Shown here: positions 1 through 13,864 of the stretch, one piece after another
How the letters are laid out: each line of letters starts with the position of its first letter
Position numbering within the stretch: the first letter of the stretch is position 1
Assembly (NCBI RefSeq): GCF_000004075.3
Contig: NC_026658.2
Location: 17,968,075-18,032,074 of the forward strand
Length of the DNA: 64,000 nt
DNA from: Cucumis sativus
Lineage: Eukaryota > Streptophyta > Magnoliopsida > Cucurbitales > Cucurbitaceae
Direction: 5' to 3'
Notes under the pieces: generated by a model
Databases searched by the model: none
What the model saw: only the letters and a program-made list of their open reading frames with translations
Told to the model about the DNA's origin: nothing
Translations under genes and position numbers: made by a program

Positions 1-50
1 AAAAAAAAATGCGCCAATACCATACTGCTGGTTGGAAATGACTTTTGAGC

Positions 51-1072
51 CTAAGCCCATGAGTAAAGTTTAAGGGAATTTTGATCCTCTGTCATCTCCA
101 TCACCATCGACTTCATGGTTTGATCCTCGTTTGAATCGTCAAATCTCGAATAATCAAAATCACCATCATCGTTATCTGCAAAATCTTGTTGAAGAACATT
201 AAGTGCACAAAATGTTTTGTACTTCTTCTCTAGCAAAGAAATGGCACTTTTCTGCCTAATAATCGAACAAAAAGTTTTGTTCTCTTGGATTGAACAGATT
301 ATCAAAAATCCATCCCACTCCTTCTGCTTCACTTCAATACGTGGTTCCATTGGCTCAACAGATGAGTCCACCTTAGGAAGAGGACAAAAGTTGTTCTTCC
401 CAACTTTGAGGAGGTGTGACACTCAGAGCTAGGGGTTGGGTGTTAACAGTTAAACGACAATGAATTTTGTCACCAGGTTGACCTGAATCGCCCCATCTAT
501 GGAACATTATAATGGCGCTTGGAAAAGAAGGTTGATGATTTAGCAATTTGAATGTTAGAGGAGATGATATCTGATAAGGAATATTTGCTACACATATATC
601 CAAATAAGGAAGCTCAGTCTTGTACATCTCCTTGAATAAACTGAGCACATCAAGTTGAAGAACTAGTCAATTATTATTCAAGTTCAACAAACTCAAATTC
701 ATAATTAAACAAGCACAACCACACATCTGATGAGAAATAACCAATTAATGAATCTGCCTTAATTAAAGCGAGAAGAGTAAGATGTTCTTAAACTGCCTCT
801 ACAACTCAAGAACCGTCTGAAGATCGATTCGGACAGCAATAACCATCTTGCCACATTCTAAAAGCTTTTTTGTGAGATTACCAGTACCGAGACCGATCTC
901 GAGCATCACATCGGTGCTCTTAGTTCCAGACATTTGAAATGTAGTCAACAAGCAAGGGATTCTTGAGAATATGCTCGCCTTTGGATTTATGGAATGAAAT
1001 CCCTCCTTGAAATGGTGTTGCATTCTTCGCCCCTGCATTTGCCTTCTCCTTTTCCATTTTGCCTCCTGCCAT
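51..1072 (-). pseudogene. Broken copy of 18S rRNA adenine dimethylase (DIM1/KsgA family)
   Basis: Read on the minus strand, three stretches match the DIM1 dimethylase, which methylates two adjacent adenines near the 3' end of 18S rRNA. An ATG at 1072-1070 starts a typical DIM1 N-terminus (MAGGK...) followed by GGISFHKSKG and LKNPLLVD. A frame change then leads to the SAM-binding motif (LEIGLGTGNLTKKLLE, where the family has GPGTGNLT). About 640-373 carries the catalytic region (ICVANIPYQISSPLTF), and 422-51 carries the C-terminal part (LLKVGKNNF, EWDGFL). The pieces lie in different frames, with stops between them and about 110 extra AT-rich bases around 650-790 where the family has only a dozen residues. 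That extra block could be a remnant intron or an insertion. The frame breaks rule out a functional enzyme. The family assignment is very likely; the route of origin (retrocopy or decayed duplicate) is not resolved. Confidence 0.9.
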
Positions 1073-1099
1073 TGTTGTTGAAACATAGATCTTAAACTT

Positions 1100-4000
1100 G
1101 TAAAGATTTAGTCTCCATACTAGAAGATCAACTCATTTATTTAATATAATTTGACACTATTTTCGTAAAACTGATCATCACGAACTTAATGTCATAAATA
1201 ATCTATGGTTAGGGTAGACATTCAAAAGTAAAGATAAAAATCCTTGAAAACTATCATCAAAATCCTTTACTTGCTGCTGAACAGCAGCTCACGATCCTCC
1301 TAAACTAAATTAAAAATACCAAATGTCATACTCAATCGATATTCAAGAAAAACCCATAGGAATCCAATAGCAATTGTATTATGGGATTAACTGAACATTC
1401 GACTCAACTGACAATAATTTAATGTTTGTTGGGGCCATTCAAATAGTAAATGACGTCAAAGTACTCTTATATTGACGGGATGGAATTAATTAATACCTTC
1501 CAAACCAGAACTGCTACTTGAAACATATCATCCCCAGTTAATTTTGTTTTGAAGATCTTATTGATTACTAATAACAAAATCATATATAAGGGATTTCACG
1601 TTGGAGAAGTAACCTCATAATCAACTCATACTCATAATTTATCTCATTAATTCTATAATTTTTTTCTAAAAACTCCTCAAATTTATATTAGCGTCCACAT
1701 TTAACCCTTTCATTTGACCTGTGGCGTATTCTTTTTCAATTTCTTTCCATTCTCCACCAAAACAAACAAATACACGAGACATTCTGCAAATACGTAAAAA
1801 AAAATTAAAAAGACAACCAGAATTTCGAGGTGAAATCATTAAAACTCAGTCGAGATTTGAAACCCTATACTAATCTCAGGGCAAATATAAAACAACACGA
1901 CTGAGATCCTTAAATAAGAACCGATCGAGATTATGTACGAAAATACCTAAAAGAAATTATTGCTAGCCTAATCATTAGGTAAATGTCAATAAAAACATAA
2001 TTTGTAAACAATAGTAAGTCATATTCACCTTATATTCTTTGATGGCTTTGAAAGATATGAATGTAGGAGGAAGAAAATGAGAGAGTCGAAACAATTGTAA
2101 AGCATTTCTTGAAAGTTGATAGAGAAACTTCCGAGCAAGTCATTCCATTTTTTAATATAATAATAATATTTTCAGTTATGAGGGTATTTTCGTCACAATC
2201 GAAAAATTAGTTCCATGATGCATTTTACTATATGTTCACAAAAATTTAGGTCAAATCTCCGATACACGAAATTACATTATATCTTACGGTCGATTCCAAC
2301 CTTGATTGTCTGAGAAAAACAAAAATGTAAGTTTTTAAAATGTGCTACTTTCGATTTTTGTCATTTTAGTTCAAATAATCCTTTTCCAAACACGATTTCA
2401 TAAATGTTTAGAAATTTGAACATTTTAAAATTTTAGTGAAATTTCCAATTTATTGTGTCAATTTAAATTTCAAGTAACTTATCAAATGTCTTCTTTTTCA
2501 GGTTTAGTTTGAAAAAATTGTGCAAAACCTCTAAATTATTACAGATGGATATAATTTCAATCACATAGGGACGCTTCTTCAAATGTCGATTTAATAAAAT
2601 GATTCATTCATAAATGTTTTAGATTTTATAATTGGTTAATCATACAAATATCTTTCAACTTTATAGTTTCAATCAAAAAAAAATACTCTTAAATTTTCAA
2701 AAATATTTTAAGCTTTAAAAAAATATTCAAAAGTACACTTGAATTTAGTTTTAGATGAAAATCATAAAACTTTCTAATATCTGCCTAAACTATGGAAATG
2801 TTTCATAAGTATAATTAAAATCATTCAAAAGTACTGTTGTTAATCCAAATTTTACACTAATTTTCTCATCAACCAAAATGTGTAAGTTAAAACATAACAT
2901 TTGACGAGATCTCAAAAAATTCTAAAATAAAATTTTCTCCTTAAAACACACTAAAACAATAACTAATCAAATAAATAAATATATCACACTTTAGTATAGC
3001 ACAAATTACTTCAACCCTATTTTTCTTCTATTTTCCTCCCTTCTTTTCTTCTATACAAATAAATAAATAAATTTTCACATTTAGTAAAGGTATATTGGCT
3101 CTAAAGAGAATAAAGAAAATAATTAAAACACCAAATAATTATAGGATTTAAATATTTTAATGAAGTTGTACATTAATAATTTAGTTTGTGTTTAATAGCC
3201 ATATAATTTTTTTATTTGATTAATCAATGTTTTAGTAAGGAGAAATTTTAGTTTAGAAATGGGTGATATTTAATGGAATTTTATGTTTTAAATAAAAGTT
3301 TAGAATATCAACGTGGAACGTGGATAGATATATTAAAGCATTAATTTTACATAAACTTTGATAAAAATATCAATCCAATTTTGAAAATTTTGAAAATTTT
3401 CTATGGATATGTTTCGATGGATACTTTTTAAAAAGTTACAAAATCAAAATTTTGAAAAAATTAAATTAAATTACTAAATGAATTATGTAACATGTCTATT
3501 ATTTATATTAATATTATTTTGGTATTTACTTTTTGTGATTAAGTGATTTGTCTATTATTTATATTAATATTATTTTGATATTTATTCGTTGTGATTCAAT
3601 GATTTTTCTACGATGTGATGGAGATGTTGATTCACCTCTCATATCGGTATCAAATCCATGAAAATGTAAAAATATCAATAGAAATATTGACATGATGAAA
3701 ATTTGATATTATAGTTTCAACTTAAAATTTTTTATTTTATTTTGGGTGTAAATATTTGATTAATGAAAGTATATTTTAACTTATTTTTATATTTATGTTT
3801 TTACATGACAAAGTTAATGAACATTTATTTTTTATAATTTAGGCTTTCATAATTAACTAGTCAAGAAAGGTGCAATGCACATAAAATGTTGTAGTTTTGA
3901 TTAGTTTTTTGAAATGGTAATTATTTTAGCATATAATAAATAATATTATATATATTTATTGTAAAATCAGACAAAATAATGCATTAATTACTCATTTTGT
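1100..4000. other. AT-rich intergenic DNA
   Basis: I see no gene here. The sequence is dominated by A/T runs, no frame resembles a known protein, and the only structure I can support is a short tandem duplication, listed separately. Confidence 0.6.
3494..3605. repeat. Two-copy tandem duplication, 56 bp unit
   Basis: The phrase GTCTATTATTTATATTAATA begins at 3494 and again at 3550. Both copies continue through TTGTGATT to a GTGATTT/AATGATTT end with only a few mismatches. Confidence 0.8.
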
Positions 4001-4084
4001 TGAATTAAATCATTTTTTTTCTCTCTCAACTTTGGATCTTATAATATTATTCTTTAAGAATGTAAATGCACATGCATGTTGGAA

Positions 4085-4265
4085 GAATTGATGGAGCATT
4101 TGATGTGTGTTTTGTGAACCACGGAGTGGGGAGCGTAAACACCTCCGGATGGAGCGTGCATCCTCTACAACATTCAACTGCGTAGTGGGGTTCTCGCAAC
4201 TTCGCTTCCTCGACTTCAAAGGGCAACCCCCAAAACAACTCATTCAGGTGGGGAGGGTATCACAT
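4085..4265. other. GC-richer island of unknown identity
   Basis: About 170 bases stand out sharply from the AT-rich surroundings, with blocks such as CACCTCCGGATGGAGCG and GGCAACCCCC. Both minus-strand frames stay open here for 60-77 codons, but neither translation resembles a family I recognise. It does not fit the sequences of U-snRNAs, 5S rRNA or 7SL RNA as I know them. It may be a fragment of a mobile element, an organellar insertion or an old gene. Confidence 0.4.
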
Positions 4266-4269
4266 CGAG

Positions 4270-5365
4270 TCTAACCAAAGCAGTGTACTAACATTCAACT
4301 ATTTTCTTTTTTTCTTATTTTCAAAAATAGACTCTTACACCATATAATATTTTATAATATTTTGTTTATTTGCATAAGCATATATCTATTTTCTCTCTTT
4401 CTTTTTTTATCTAATATTTCCAAAAGCTATATACATGGATATATGTATATAGGTTTCAAAATGCGTAATTTAATGTTTACATTATAGCTAAACTATATAC
4501 AAGAGATATGATTTTACAATAATAATAATTTTTTTAAAAGGAAAAAAGCAACATACATTTGCATTACGTCTCAAGCACAATATATATTCAAGAACTTGGT
4601 AAATTTCTTAAACAATTAACTCTCAAGTGTAATTTCCCTATTTATTTAGGTCTCAGCTTTTATTTATCATTATTACTATATTAATCTTTTTAGGCCAATC
4701 AATGTTGAGGTTTTAGAGAAAAATGTCTCTATATTAATGTTTTTAGGCCAAGGACGAAGAAAAAGTAGGAATATAGAAGAGCGAAAATAGGAAAATGAAG
4801 AAAAGCCATGTAATAATAAGAATGCTTATTAAGAACAAAGTAATTTTAAACAAACAGAAAAGGAGAACCATGGATGAAGACTAACTGTTAAAATTAAAAT
4901 TTTCTTTTCCCTATTTAAACTCATTAAAAGTAAATCAGGCCTTTTCAAGGATCAATCTGTAAAGAGTAACACAAAAGGGCCCAATACTGGAAATATGCAA
5001 ATTGCAGTGCCATCTTCAGCTGCAATTCCAAACAAAAAAAAAAATAAAGTACATCACCTATCTGATCCCTTCCTAACTGTGTTCTTCAGACAAAAAAAAA
5101 TTGAAAAGAAAGAAAAACAAAAAAATCAAGATGTAAACTTGTATGCAAGCAGAGACCCCTATTAACTTATTGCACTTCGTTAAACCAAACACTCACTCTC
5201 TGCTTCCTGCCCAACATTGTCAACTTTTTCTTTCTTTTACTCCCTAAAAGAAAATATTGTAAGAAACCCGAGACAACTTACCCCAAAAACAAGTTGATAT
5301 TCTTTGGGATTGCCAAGTCAGATGAGTTTAAACTGACAAAGATCCCACATGAAAGATGATTATAT
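4270..5365. other. Non-coding; last part probably 3' UTR
   Basis: No coding signal is visible. The part from roughly 4.9 kb onward lies directly downstream of the minus-strand vasculin-like gene and is probably its 3' untranslated region; the poly(A) site was not determined. Confidence 0.4.
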
Positions 5366-8300
5366 TCAGACAGCACTGGAGGATTCTGGTAACTTACATC
5401 TAATCGGCTTCAAAGATGGCTTCAGGTTCATGTACTGCAACAAAATAATTGAGTGAATATCAAGTACTGGAAAAATGTTGAATAATCACAATTGAGTTCT
5501 TACATTTATCTTTACTGTAGCAATTCGCGCCTAATGTCAAATTTCATTGCACTACTACATATTGTTGATTCAATCATTAATATTCTCATGAACAAATATC
5601 AAAGCAGTATACCCTTGTCCCCTTCAGAATGAAAGGAGAAAAAGAAAAGGACGAGGCAATGATGTCTCATGCATAATTTGTAGGTCAAGGTTACAAACTA
5701 ATGATTTATTTTCCATTTCGAGTATCACACTGATCAATACCTAAGGTGATTTATAAGTTATAAGTACCTTAACTAGTCGCTTCAAACAGCTAAATAGAAG
5801 CATATACAGTTACAATATTTTAACATTGAAATCGAAGATAATTAATTTCTTGAGCTATTGAACATAGGAATTCATGACATGACTTCCAGGGAATATAAGC
5901 TTATATCTTGTCCTGATGACGACTGATCACGCTTATGGTTATTCAGGCTTCCAAATCAAATAATATGGAAGAAGAGGCATAATTTAATTCAAGACCATGC
6001 GTATTGTTGACCAGAAAGCTCTCAACACAGTTAAGCATTAAAGAACAGGAAATCTATAAATAAATAAAAAAAATCAAACAATGATAAACAAGTAATGCAG
6101 AATGCAAAAATATTAATGAACAGATGGGAAGCAAGCACCAAACCTGCTGATAAAAAGCATTAATCTCCTCCTCCGTTAGTCCTTCATCCTCTCCTGAATT
6201 TTCTTCCCATCCAAGAGAACGAAGAAATGCAGCCTCTTCCTCGTCTGTACATAATGCTTTGTTAGGGCTCAAACTCTTATTCACAACCTCAGAAAACCTC
6301 TGAACCTCTTCAGAGGTATCGCCATTGCTAGCTACCTCATCATCAGTAACAGCAGAAGGATGCACTGCAGCACTAACCACTTCCCCATTCGCTATACCAG
6401 ATTTTTCCTTGATAGGAGATGTACAGATACCCGAATCTTGTAAACAAGTAGAACCATTCACCAAAGTCTTTTTTTTTATGAGATTGAAGAAATCACTCCT
6501 GCTTTGTGATTGAGCAGAAGGGGGTCTCCTTTCCAAAGTGGATCCTGATTTCAGATCCAATGCAGCTACCTTTCGCTCCAGAGAGGAGGAAGGAGTCAGG
6601 TTGTTTTGGTTCCTTGAAGTGTTAGATGTTGCTGAAGAGGCAACAGAAGAAGGCTGGGAATTTGCAGTTCTACTGTTAACGTTATTAATAGGATTTGAGC
6701 CATCCTTTAACACGCCATTCTCCCATACCGGTTTGAGAACCAGAAATTTTCCATGAGTGGTCTTTGGAGAATCGGACTTGACTTGTCCACCTCGAAGAGG
6801 CTGACTATTATGTTGCATCATAGAGAGCTGTTGTTGACCGCCCTTGCCAGGCACATTCATTTCAGCAGTTCTGGATGCTCCTTTGGACTTAGATTTTTCA
6901 AAAGTACTAAGAACCTGAGAAGAAAATGAGACATCAAATTTGAGATAATGTATAGTACATTTGCAGTCAACACATTCAATTATTCGTTACAATTGTCTTC
7001 ATGTACAAGGTTGCAGAGAACATTATTTCACCAGAAAATATTTTCCGTATGGAATAAAAAAAAAATCACCACTAAAAGTTTCCAATAAATACCTTTTCCT
7101 CTAAGATTCAATTGTTTTCGCTTGCCATCATTAGCATTTATATTTTGATAAGAAACAAGAGTTTGTATTAATCACAAAGAAAACAGCCTAAGGGCAGAGT
7201 GGAAGAAGCCCCTCCCCTCAAAGAACAATAGCACCAAGGCAGGCCACCCAATTATGGAGGATTTGAGCAAGACAGTAATTACAAAAACAATAACCATGAA
7301 AGATTCTCTGCAACCAAAATGTTTAAACGTCAACCGTTCCCCCTTCAAGTCTTGAAAAAAAAAAGCCACACAGAATTTGAAACAAAAATTATCAGATTAT
7401 ACAAAACAGTGCAATCAGCATTGCCCAAAATGGGATTGAGTCGACAGACACAAAAATAATAGAACATGGTGAAGGTTGGCTTGGTAATCAAAGGAGAATA
7501 GGATCAACAAACGAGCACCAGGGAAACCATTCATTTGTAGGGTATGGTAGGATCCTCTGGACCTTAGGTCCCTATCTAGCTGCTGTACTGGCCAATGGGT
7601 TGCAGTGGAACAGGAAGTTAGAACAAGGGAGTCTGTTTAGTGCGATTATGGCTAAATTCCATTGATCTGTTTTACAAGAGATTTGCATTTAAGAAATAGA
7701 AAAAATTCTAGACCCCTACAAAGAACCTTCATATCTTTGAGAAAATGTTTCTTATGTGGCTTCATTATGGAGCTCCAATTCTGAAAAATATACAATACTT
7801 GGTCCCATATATAAATATCTTTTGCAGTAGCTTACATGTGAGTAAACTGTTCACTCAGCTTAGGCTATGAATCTACAATTGTTGTGCTGAACTTGGAGAC
7901 AACAAATTTAATTATTGTTTTTAAAAAGAAATGTTCATATAAGAAGTGCCACACGGTCACAATTAGAGATCTTCCACATTCAGCTATAAAATAAAACCAT
8001 AAATGATTGTGCTCAAAAACGAGAATGAACTAGTTTCATTCACTTTATTACTGAAATTTCCCAATTCACAACACTCACTAGAAGAACAACATCACACTGC
8101 AAGTTTGCAACCAACACATTCTCATGACCATGAATGTTCAATTATGTAAATGCAATGGTGAACAGATAAGAACAACTTGTCTCAAGGGACTATGCCATCA
8201 GAATATCCAAATTTGAACAACTTATTTGATAACACCATACCATCATGTTTTAGCTAACCACATTTTATCTATTTTTATTTTACCCATATTTTGTTTCCAA

Positions 8301-9787
8301 AACCTGTCTGGGCCCTGAGGTTAGCATGAGAAGAAGTATACATGCAAACAATTTGTTAAAAAGCTTCTGCCCATGGATTAACAACTTTTACATCACTAAA
8401 GCAAATTCTTCACCAATACAATTGGCCAGAAAATACGAAACAAAATTTTATTAGACACAGAAGACAAACATAATAATATAGAAAAAAATATAGATTTTGG
8501 TTGCCTGAACTATTTTAAACAAAAACTAAAAATAAAAGAATACGTGCAGATATCAAAAAATAAATAAATAAATGTCAATCGATGGACAATACTTACAGAA
8601 ACTTTGGGCATTGATGGCGTTACTGGGATTAACTGCCTGGACTGCTTAATGGCCAATTCCTCAAGCCTCTGTGTCTTGACAGATAACTAAAAACAAAGAA
8701 TTACATTATATCAACTGCATTAATGTTTCCTACAAATGGTTTAGAGGAAAGTGACTACCTCTGTTGACTGAGAAGTAACACGACCTCTTGTTGGTGCCTG
8801 TGTTAAAGCTTCAGCCATCTTACGTGGAGTTGTAGCATTTGGAGATCCCAATCCAGAATTGGCAGTCTGTTGAATAGATGATGGAGCAGCCGGACTGCCC
8901 GTGACTGTAGTTGGCACCTCAGCCAAAGCTGATGTCCATCCTTCCCTACCAATCAAAGTTGAACTTCCAATGGGCAAGCTCTGAACACATGTGGTCAAGC
9001 CAGGAGACGATACTCTTCCTACGTCTGGTCCTCCTTGCCTTTCTTCTGATCCAAGTGATGGAAAATCCTTGTCGAAAACAGCCTTATCAGTGATACCATT
9101 AATGGTACTTCCTAAATGAAAGCCATTACTGTTAGCCTTGTGATTATAGCCTCCACTTTTCAAGTCGACAGCAACTCTTTGAGGAAATAAATCACCTTGC
9201 TTCCTAGACACCATTGAATGAGAACGTCGCAGGGTTTCCTTCTCTGCTCTACTGGAAAATACATTTACCAGAGGACTAGAAAAGTCGTAACCCCAGGAGT
9301 CCCCATGATTTGACATATCTTTCTCCTTCTCCCGGTCTCTATCACGATGATTCCTATTAAAATTACTATAAGCATTCTTTCCAGAGCCATTACTAGAACT
9401 CCTCCTCGTGCTTGATGAAGATGACCAATCCAAGAAATCAAAATGAGGTTTATCTATATCACTAATGCTCTTTGATGTTCTACTCCTCGAGTAATGACCT
9501 TGAGAAGAAATATCTAGTAAACAATGAGTAATACCAAATTACTGAATGTAATAAAATAGCGATGGGCAGTAAGCACCACAAAGGAAGAAAAACAACTAAA
9601 CCATATAATCCTTAAAATCAAAATAAGATAGTATTGAAAACGAATAGATTGGTCCCCAACATACAATAAATTATAAAATACCTGAGTGAGAAGAAGACGA
9701 TGCAAATTGTTGAGCAATCCCACTCCCAGAAAGACTTCCAGAGCTTCTCAACCACTCTGGAACTAATGTAGGTTCACTTCTTTCCAT
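5366..9787 (-). CDS. Vasculin-like (GC-rich promoter-binding protein 1-like) nuclear protein, 596 aa
   Basis: The coding exons on the minus strand are 9787-9682, 9513-8759, 8686-8597, 6914-6144 and 5434-5366. All junctions are GT-AG and the frame closes at 1791 bases. The protein begins MERSEPTLVPEWLRSSG. It then has a Ser/Arg/Asp-rich segment, the motif FDKDFPSLG (about residue 180), a basic helix-like stretch with KTQRLEELAIKQ and LIPVTPSMPK, a Ser-rich middle, and an acidic end with FLRSLGWEEN and GLTEEEINAFYQQ. The DFPSLG box and the terminal LGW...LTEEEI block are hallmarks of the vasculin family, in which animal members act as transcriptional regulators. No enzyme motif is present, so the role in plants is inferred only from the family. 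Intron 3 is long (about 1.7 kb) and holds unassigned repeat-like DNA near 7170-7620. The ATG is the first in a good context and matches the conserved plant N-terminus. Confidence 0.86.
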
Positions 9788-9814
9788 AATGAGTATTAAA
9801 CATGATCAAACATA

Positions 9815-10960
9815 ACTGCATAACACTTCTTGCATCCTTTACCACATTCTTTGAATAAATATTAAGTCAAAACACCACCAGAAGTACTAGTCCTACCAAA
9901 TGCCCACCAAAGAGCACGAAAGTTCTATTAAGGTTTATAAATGCATCAATGAAATAAAAGAGTCGGAGCCAATATTACAATTTTCTTTGAAAGATGGAAA
10001 GGAAAGATTTAACTTGACCTAAATAAAAGCTCGCAAACTCCACCCTTACGTTGCAGATTTATTCTCTACCGACAACAAAATCCACCCTGTAAATCACAAT
10101 CACTGAGCATATCCATGCAAGACAAGGAAATCATTACTGAGCTCCAACTCACAATAATAATATTGCTTGAAACCTCCTTCACTATGACAATCGGCCTGGC
10201 CGCAGAAGAACGCAATGGCAATGATATAAAGACTATTTGAAAGAAAATGCAAGGGAAGGAAGAAGAGTAACTCTCTTTCCCTCATTCATCATCACCCAAA
10301 TAACGGATTAGATGCAAGTGTGAATGACTCAGAAGCCCCACATATCAGCGTAAAATGGCGGTAGAGATTGGAATGAAGATTATTATCAACGTGGACAGAT
10401 GAGAAGACTCGGAATTTCGTAGCAACACTTGAAACCCCGCAGAAAATTCAATGAGAAGACCCCTAAAGTGGAGTAAAACATCAGGAAAAAAATAACAACA
10501 ACTAACAGAAGTGTAAATAATAAAACCCTAGAGCATGGTGCATAATATAAACTTGGATTCCAAAAGCAATAATCAAAAACAAAAAAATCTAAAAAACGAA
10601 ATAAACCAAAGTAAATCCTAAAAAATAAGCAATATGAAAGGAAGGAAGAAGGAAGAATACTGACCTTGAGAGTAGCAATTGAAAATGGAAGGAAGGGAAG
10701 AGAAAAGGAGTCTGGGTGAGTGATGAAAGCAATGCGGGTGAGAAGAATGCAATAAGAATAAGGTTGGGAGTAGGAGAAGAATGAGAAATCGGGGGTGGGT
10801 AGAAGTTTAGGGGAAAATGGGGATTGAATTATGGTTTGATAGAGAATGGGAATTGAGTTTGTGATTATTGGTCCGCCATGCGAGAGACGACGAGAACGAA
10901 GAGGGAATTGGAAGATGAAGAAGAGAAGATTGATACTGGAAATTTTGTAACATGCGAAGA
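9815..10960 (-). other. Probable 5' UTR exon and leader intron of the vasculin-like gene
   Basis: Upstream of the ATG the minus strand has an acceptor (TTATGCAG at 9820-9816) and, further up, a donor AAG/GTCAGT at 10665/10664. This suggests a leader intron of about 850 bp and a first non-coding exon from 10665 to roughly 10960, which is purine/pyrimidine biased like plant leaders. The transcription start was not determined. Confidence 0.55.
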
Positions 10961-10974
10961 ACGGCACTCTTCTT

Positions 10975-13860
10975 CACACGAGAAAATAATATCCTTTTTC
11001 CATTAAATATTAAAAACCGGATGGATACTCAAACCTTCCCTACCTTTTTTTTATTTATATATGCTCTCAATTTCCATTATTTTTCTTAATTCCCAATTAA
11101 CACATCGTTTTTTTTTTTTTTAATTTTCTTTTTCTTTCTTTTTCAGAATTAAATTCTATATTACCTTCTTTTTCTTATTTTTAAATAAACAAAGTGTTGT
11201 TAACTCTTTACAAAATATTGCTTCAAACTTCATCACATAAATACCTACATACATGATCCATGATCACCCCTTTTTTAACAACAATTAACTTTAATTTATG
11301 ATTTCAAAACATTTGTCCAATATTATTTGTTTCCAAACAGAAAATTATTAATATCTGTGGGGTATTTAAATGCTTAAGTAAAAAATAAAAAATAAATAAA
11401 ATGCTACATATTGCTTAAAAAAAATGCCAAAATAATCATTATGAACCCCCGCCCTATGGTACATATTGCTTTCCTTTTTTTTGTTCCATTTGTTTTTGTT
11501 GTTTAAATACTAATTTAATTCTCTACTTTTCAATTTTAATTCTTTCAAAACCTTTGTTTAATAGGTCTATACTATTTGTTTTGATTAATTTATTTTCTTT
11601 TTTTTAAAAAATCAACTTATAAATAAAGTAATGTAAATGTGGTTATTATTATTGTTTGCATTTGGTTACGTTATTAAATTTCAAGTAGGGTAAACAAAAT
11701 GTTGGATGAAATTACCATACACTAAACCACATTGAAATTAGTAAATAAACTAACGCTTCAAATTTTTAAGGGATATAATCTTTTATATATTTTTTTATTT
11801 TTAATAATATTTCATCATAAATGAAGAACAAACACAAACTTTATTTGCCAACATTCTATCTAAAACTTAAATTTGTATGGTCAACATTGCTTATATCATA
11901 ATCAAATGAACATAGTTTAGATACCGATCCTTCTAGATATATTGCATATCTAACTCTCCATTTACCTTATCTATCTTTTTTTTCTTTTTTGTTGGTTGAG
12001 GTACAATTTCTCTCTTTTATGTTAATATTTCAATTTTTTTTTTATTGCACTTTGGTGTTTGTATTGTATTTCATATAATTGTCATTAATTTGACTTTTTT
12101 TCTTTTGGGTATAGTGAATTACATTTAGCATGTATTCTAGCTTTTTCTAAGAAAAAAAAAAGCTATTTTTACGTAATATTAGTTTTTTAGAAATTAACGT
12201 ATCATCGTATTCTATTGGATTCATATCATACATTGCTTCATAGATGAGAAACAATTCAAATGATATAAAAATCAAATGATAGCGTAGCGATCTTAAAAGA
12301 CAAATATTTAAATACTACATTTGTTCAAGGTACACTTAAATACTAATTTTATTTTAAATTTAAAAGTAATTGTTGAGTGAGAAATTTTGGATCAATTACA
12401 TATTGTCACGTCATTTACTAAATTAATGAAAAAATTACAAATAATTGAATTTGTGACCAATTGAAAATTATTGACATATATCTTAAATTGATTTTGAAAA
12501 CAATATCGATAATGTCACGTGTTTTCATCAAAAGATTAATTCGATTTTATCGGAGTTAAAAGTACCCAAAAATATTTTAATTTGACCCAAATGTTAAATG
12601 GGTCTCAAATTCAGCTCAAACCCATAATGCATAGGCATTTGATGTTCAACAAATTTTAAGTTAAAAGTTTTGTTTGATATTGGGTGTATAATTGAATAGA
12701 GACTATGGTTATTAAAAGTCGTTTCTATTGTGAGAAATATATGCAAGGGCCCAATTTGTTCCCCGGGCCCAAATGAAGATCTCCCCAAGTTGGTTCATTC
12801 AGCCATTGTACGGTCTATTCTTTTGATATTTGAATTGATGTTTTACATTATATTTTATCTATTTTAATCACTTTTCCAAAATATTTGATTTAGCCACTTT
12901 TTAAAAACATATATTTTTTTTATTTAACCATCTTTCTCATCTTTTTTTTTATTTAATTTATAATAGATCTTTCGATTTTATATTGATATATTTTGATCTA
13001 TTTATCACTTTTATCTCAAAATATATCATTATATCAATTTATCTCAACAAAAGTGTAATTAAAATAGGAAGTCATGAGATTTATCCATCATTTTATGTGG
13101 TTTAGATTTTTGTTATATTTTGTAAATAGTACTTTAACCTTTTACTACATCCTACATATACAAGGAGAGTGGGTAATAAATATAGAATTTTGTGTGAGAA
13201 AAATATAATAGCACACGTAAAAGTAACTATTTTTATTTGTACTATACTTTGTTTTTATCTTAATCGTCTCTATTTTCTAATTTTTTTTTATATATAAAAT
13301 ATACCACATATGATCATTTTTATGACACCCATGTATGAATTTGATAAGTATATTAAAGATTGTCCATGTTTCCTTTTAAATATTGGTATATTACAATCTC
13401 TAAAATCTTTGATATTTGTTTCCGTTTCTAAAATTTAATTATTTATTTTTTAGTTAGATTTTTTTTAGATAATGAAAGAGAGAAAAAACATATTGCTTTT
13501 ACACGTAGTTTAGTGAAAAAAAGAAAAGAAATGGAAACAAATTAGTTAAAAAAAAATGGAGTGGAGAGCTTCAAAACTCTCAAATAGGTTGGGTGTTAAT
13601 AAGATTTGATTAACCTTTTGCTTTCTATCCAATAATCTATCTATGGCATTGGTTTGTTTAATAGAGAAATTGAATAGTTTTGTGTTTTACTTATGAATTA
13701 TAATAAAAAGCAATAAGTGATTTTGCTATTTCTTTTAAGATTTTTTTCAACAAAATTAGTAACAATTGTACACAAGTCTAGGCATGATCATTATAATTCA
13801 CTTTGAAGTATATATATGAAATGTTTAGCATTTACACTTATCCAAGAGTCCATGCAAAAA
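10975..13860. other. AT-rich intergenic DNA
   Basis: I see long poly-T and poly-A runs and no frame with a recognisable product. The short minus-strand open frame at 12594-12788 has no family resemblance and looks accidental. Confidence 0.6.
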
Positions 13861-13864
13861 TGGA

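Noticed and set aside
7170-7620. Mobile element inside the long intron of the vasculin-like gene
   Set aside because: The composition looks repeat-like, but I found no terminal repeats, coding motif or duplication to support a class.
10386-10967. 193-codon minus-strand open frame
   Set aside because: It overlaps the probable 5' UTR exon and leader intron of the vasculin-like gene and is a Phe/Leu/Ser-rich chance frame.
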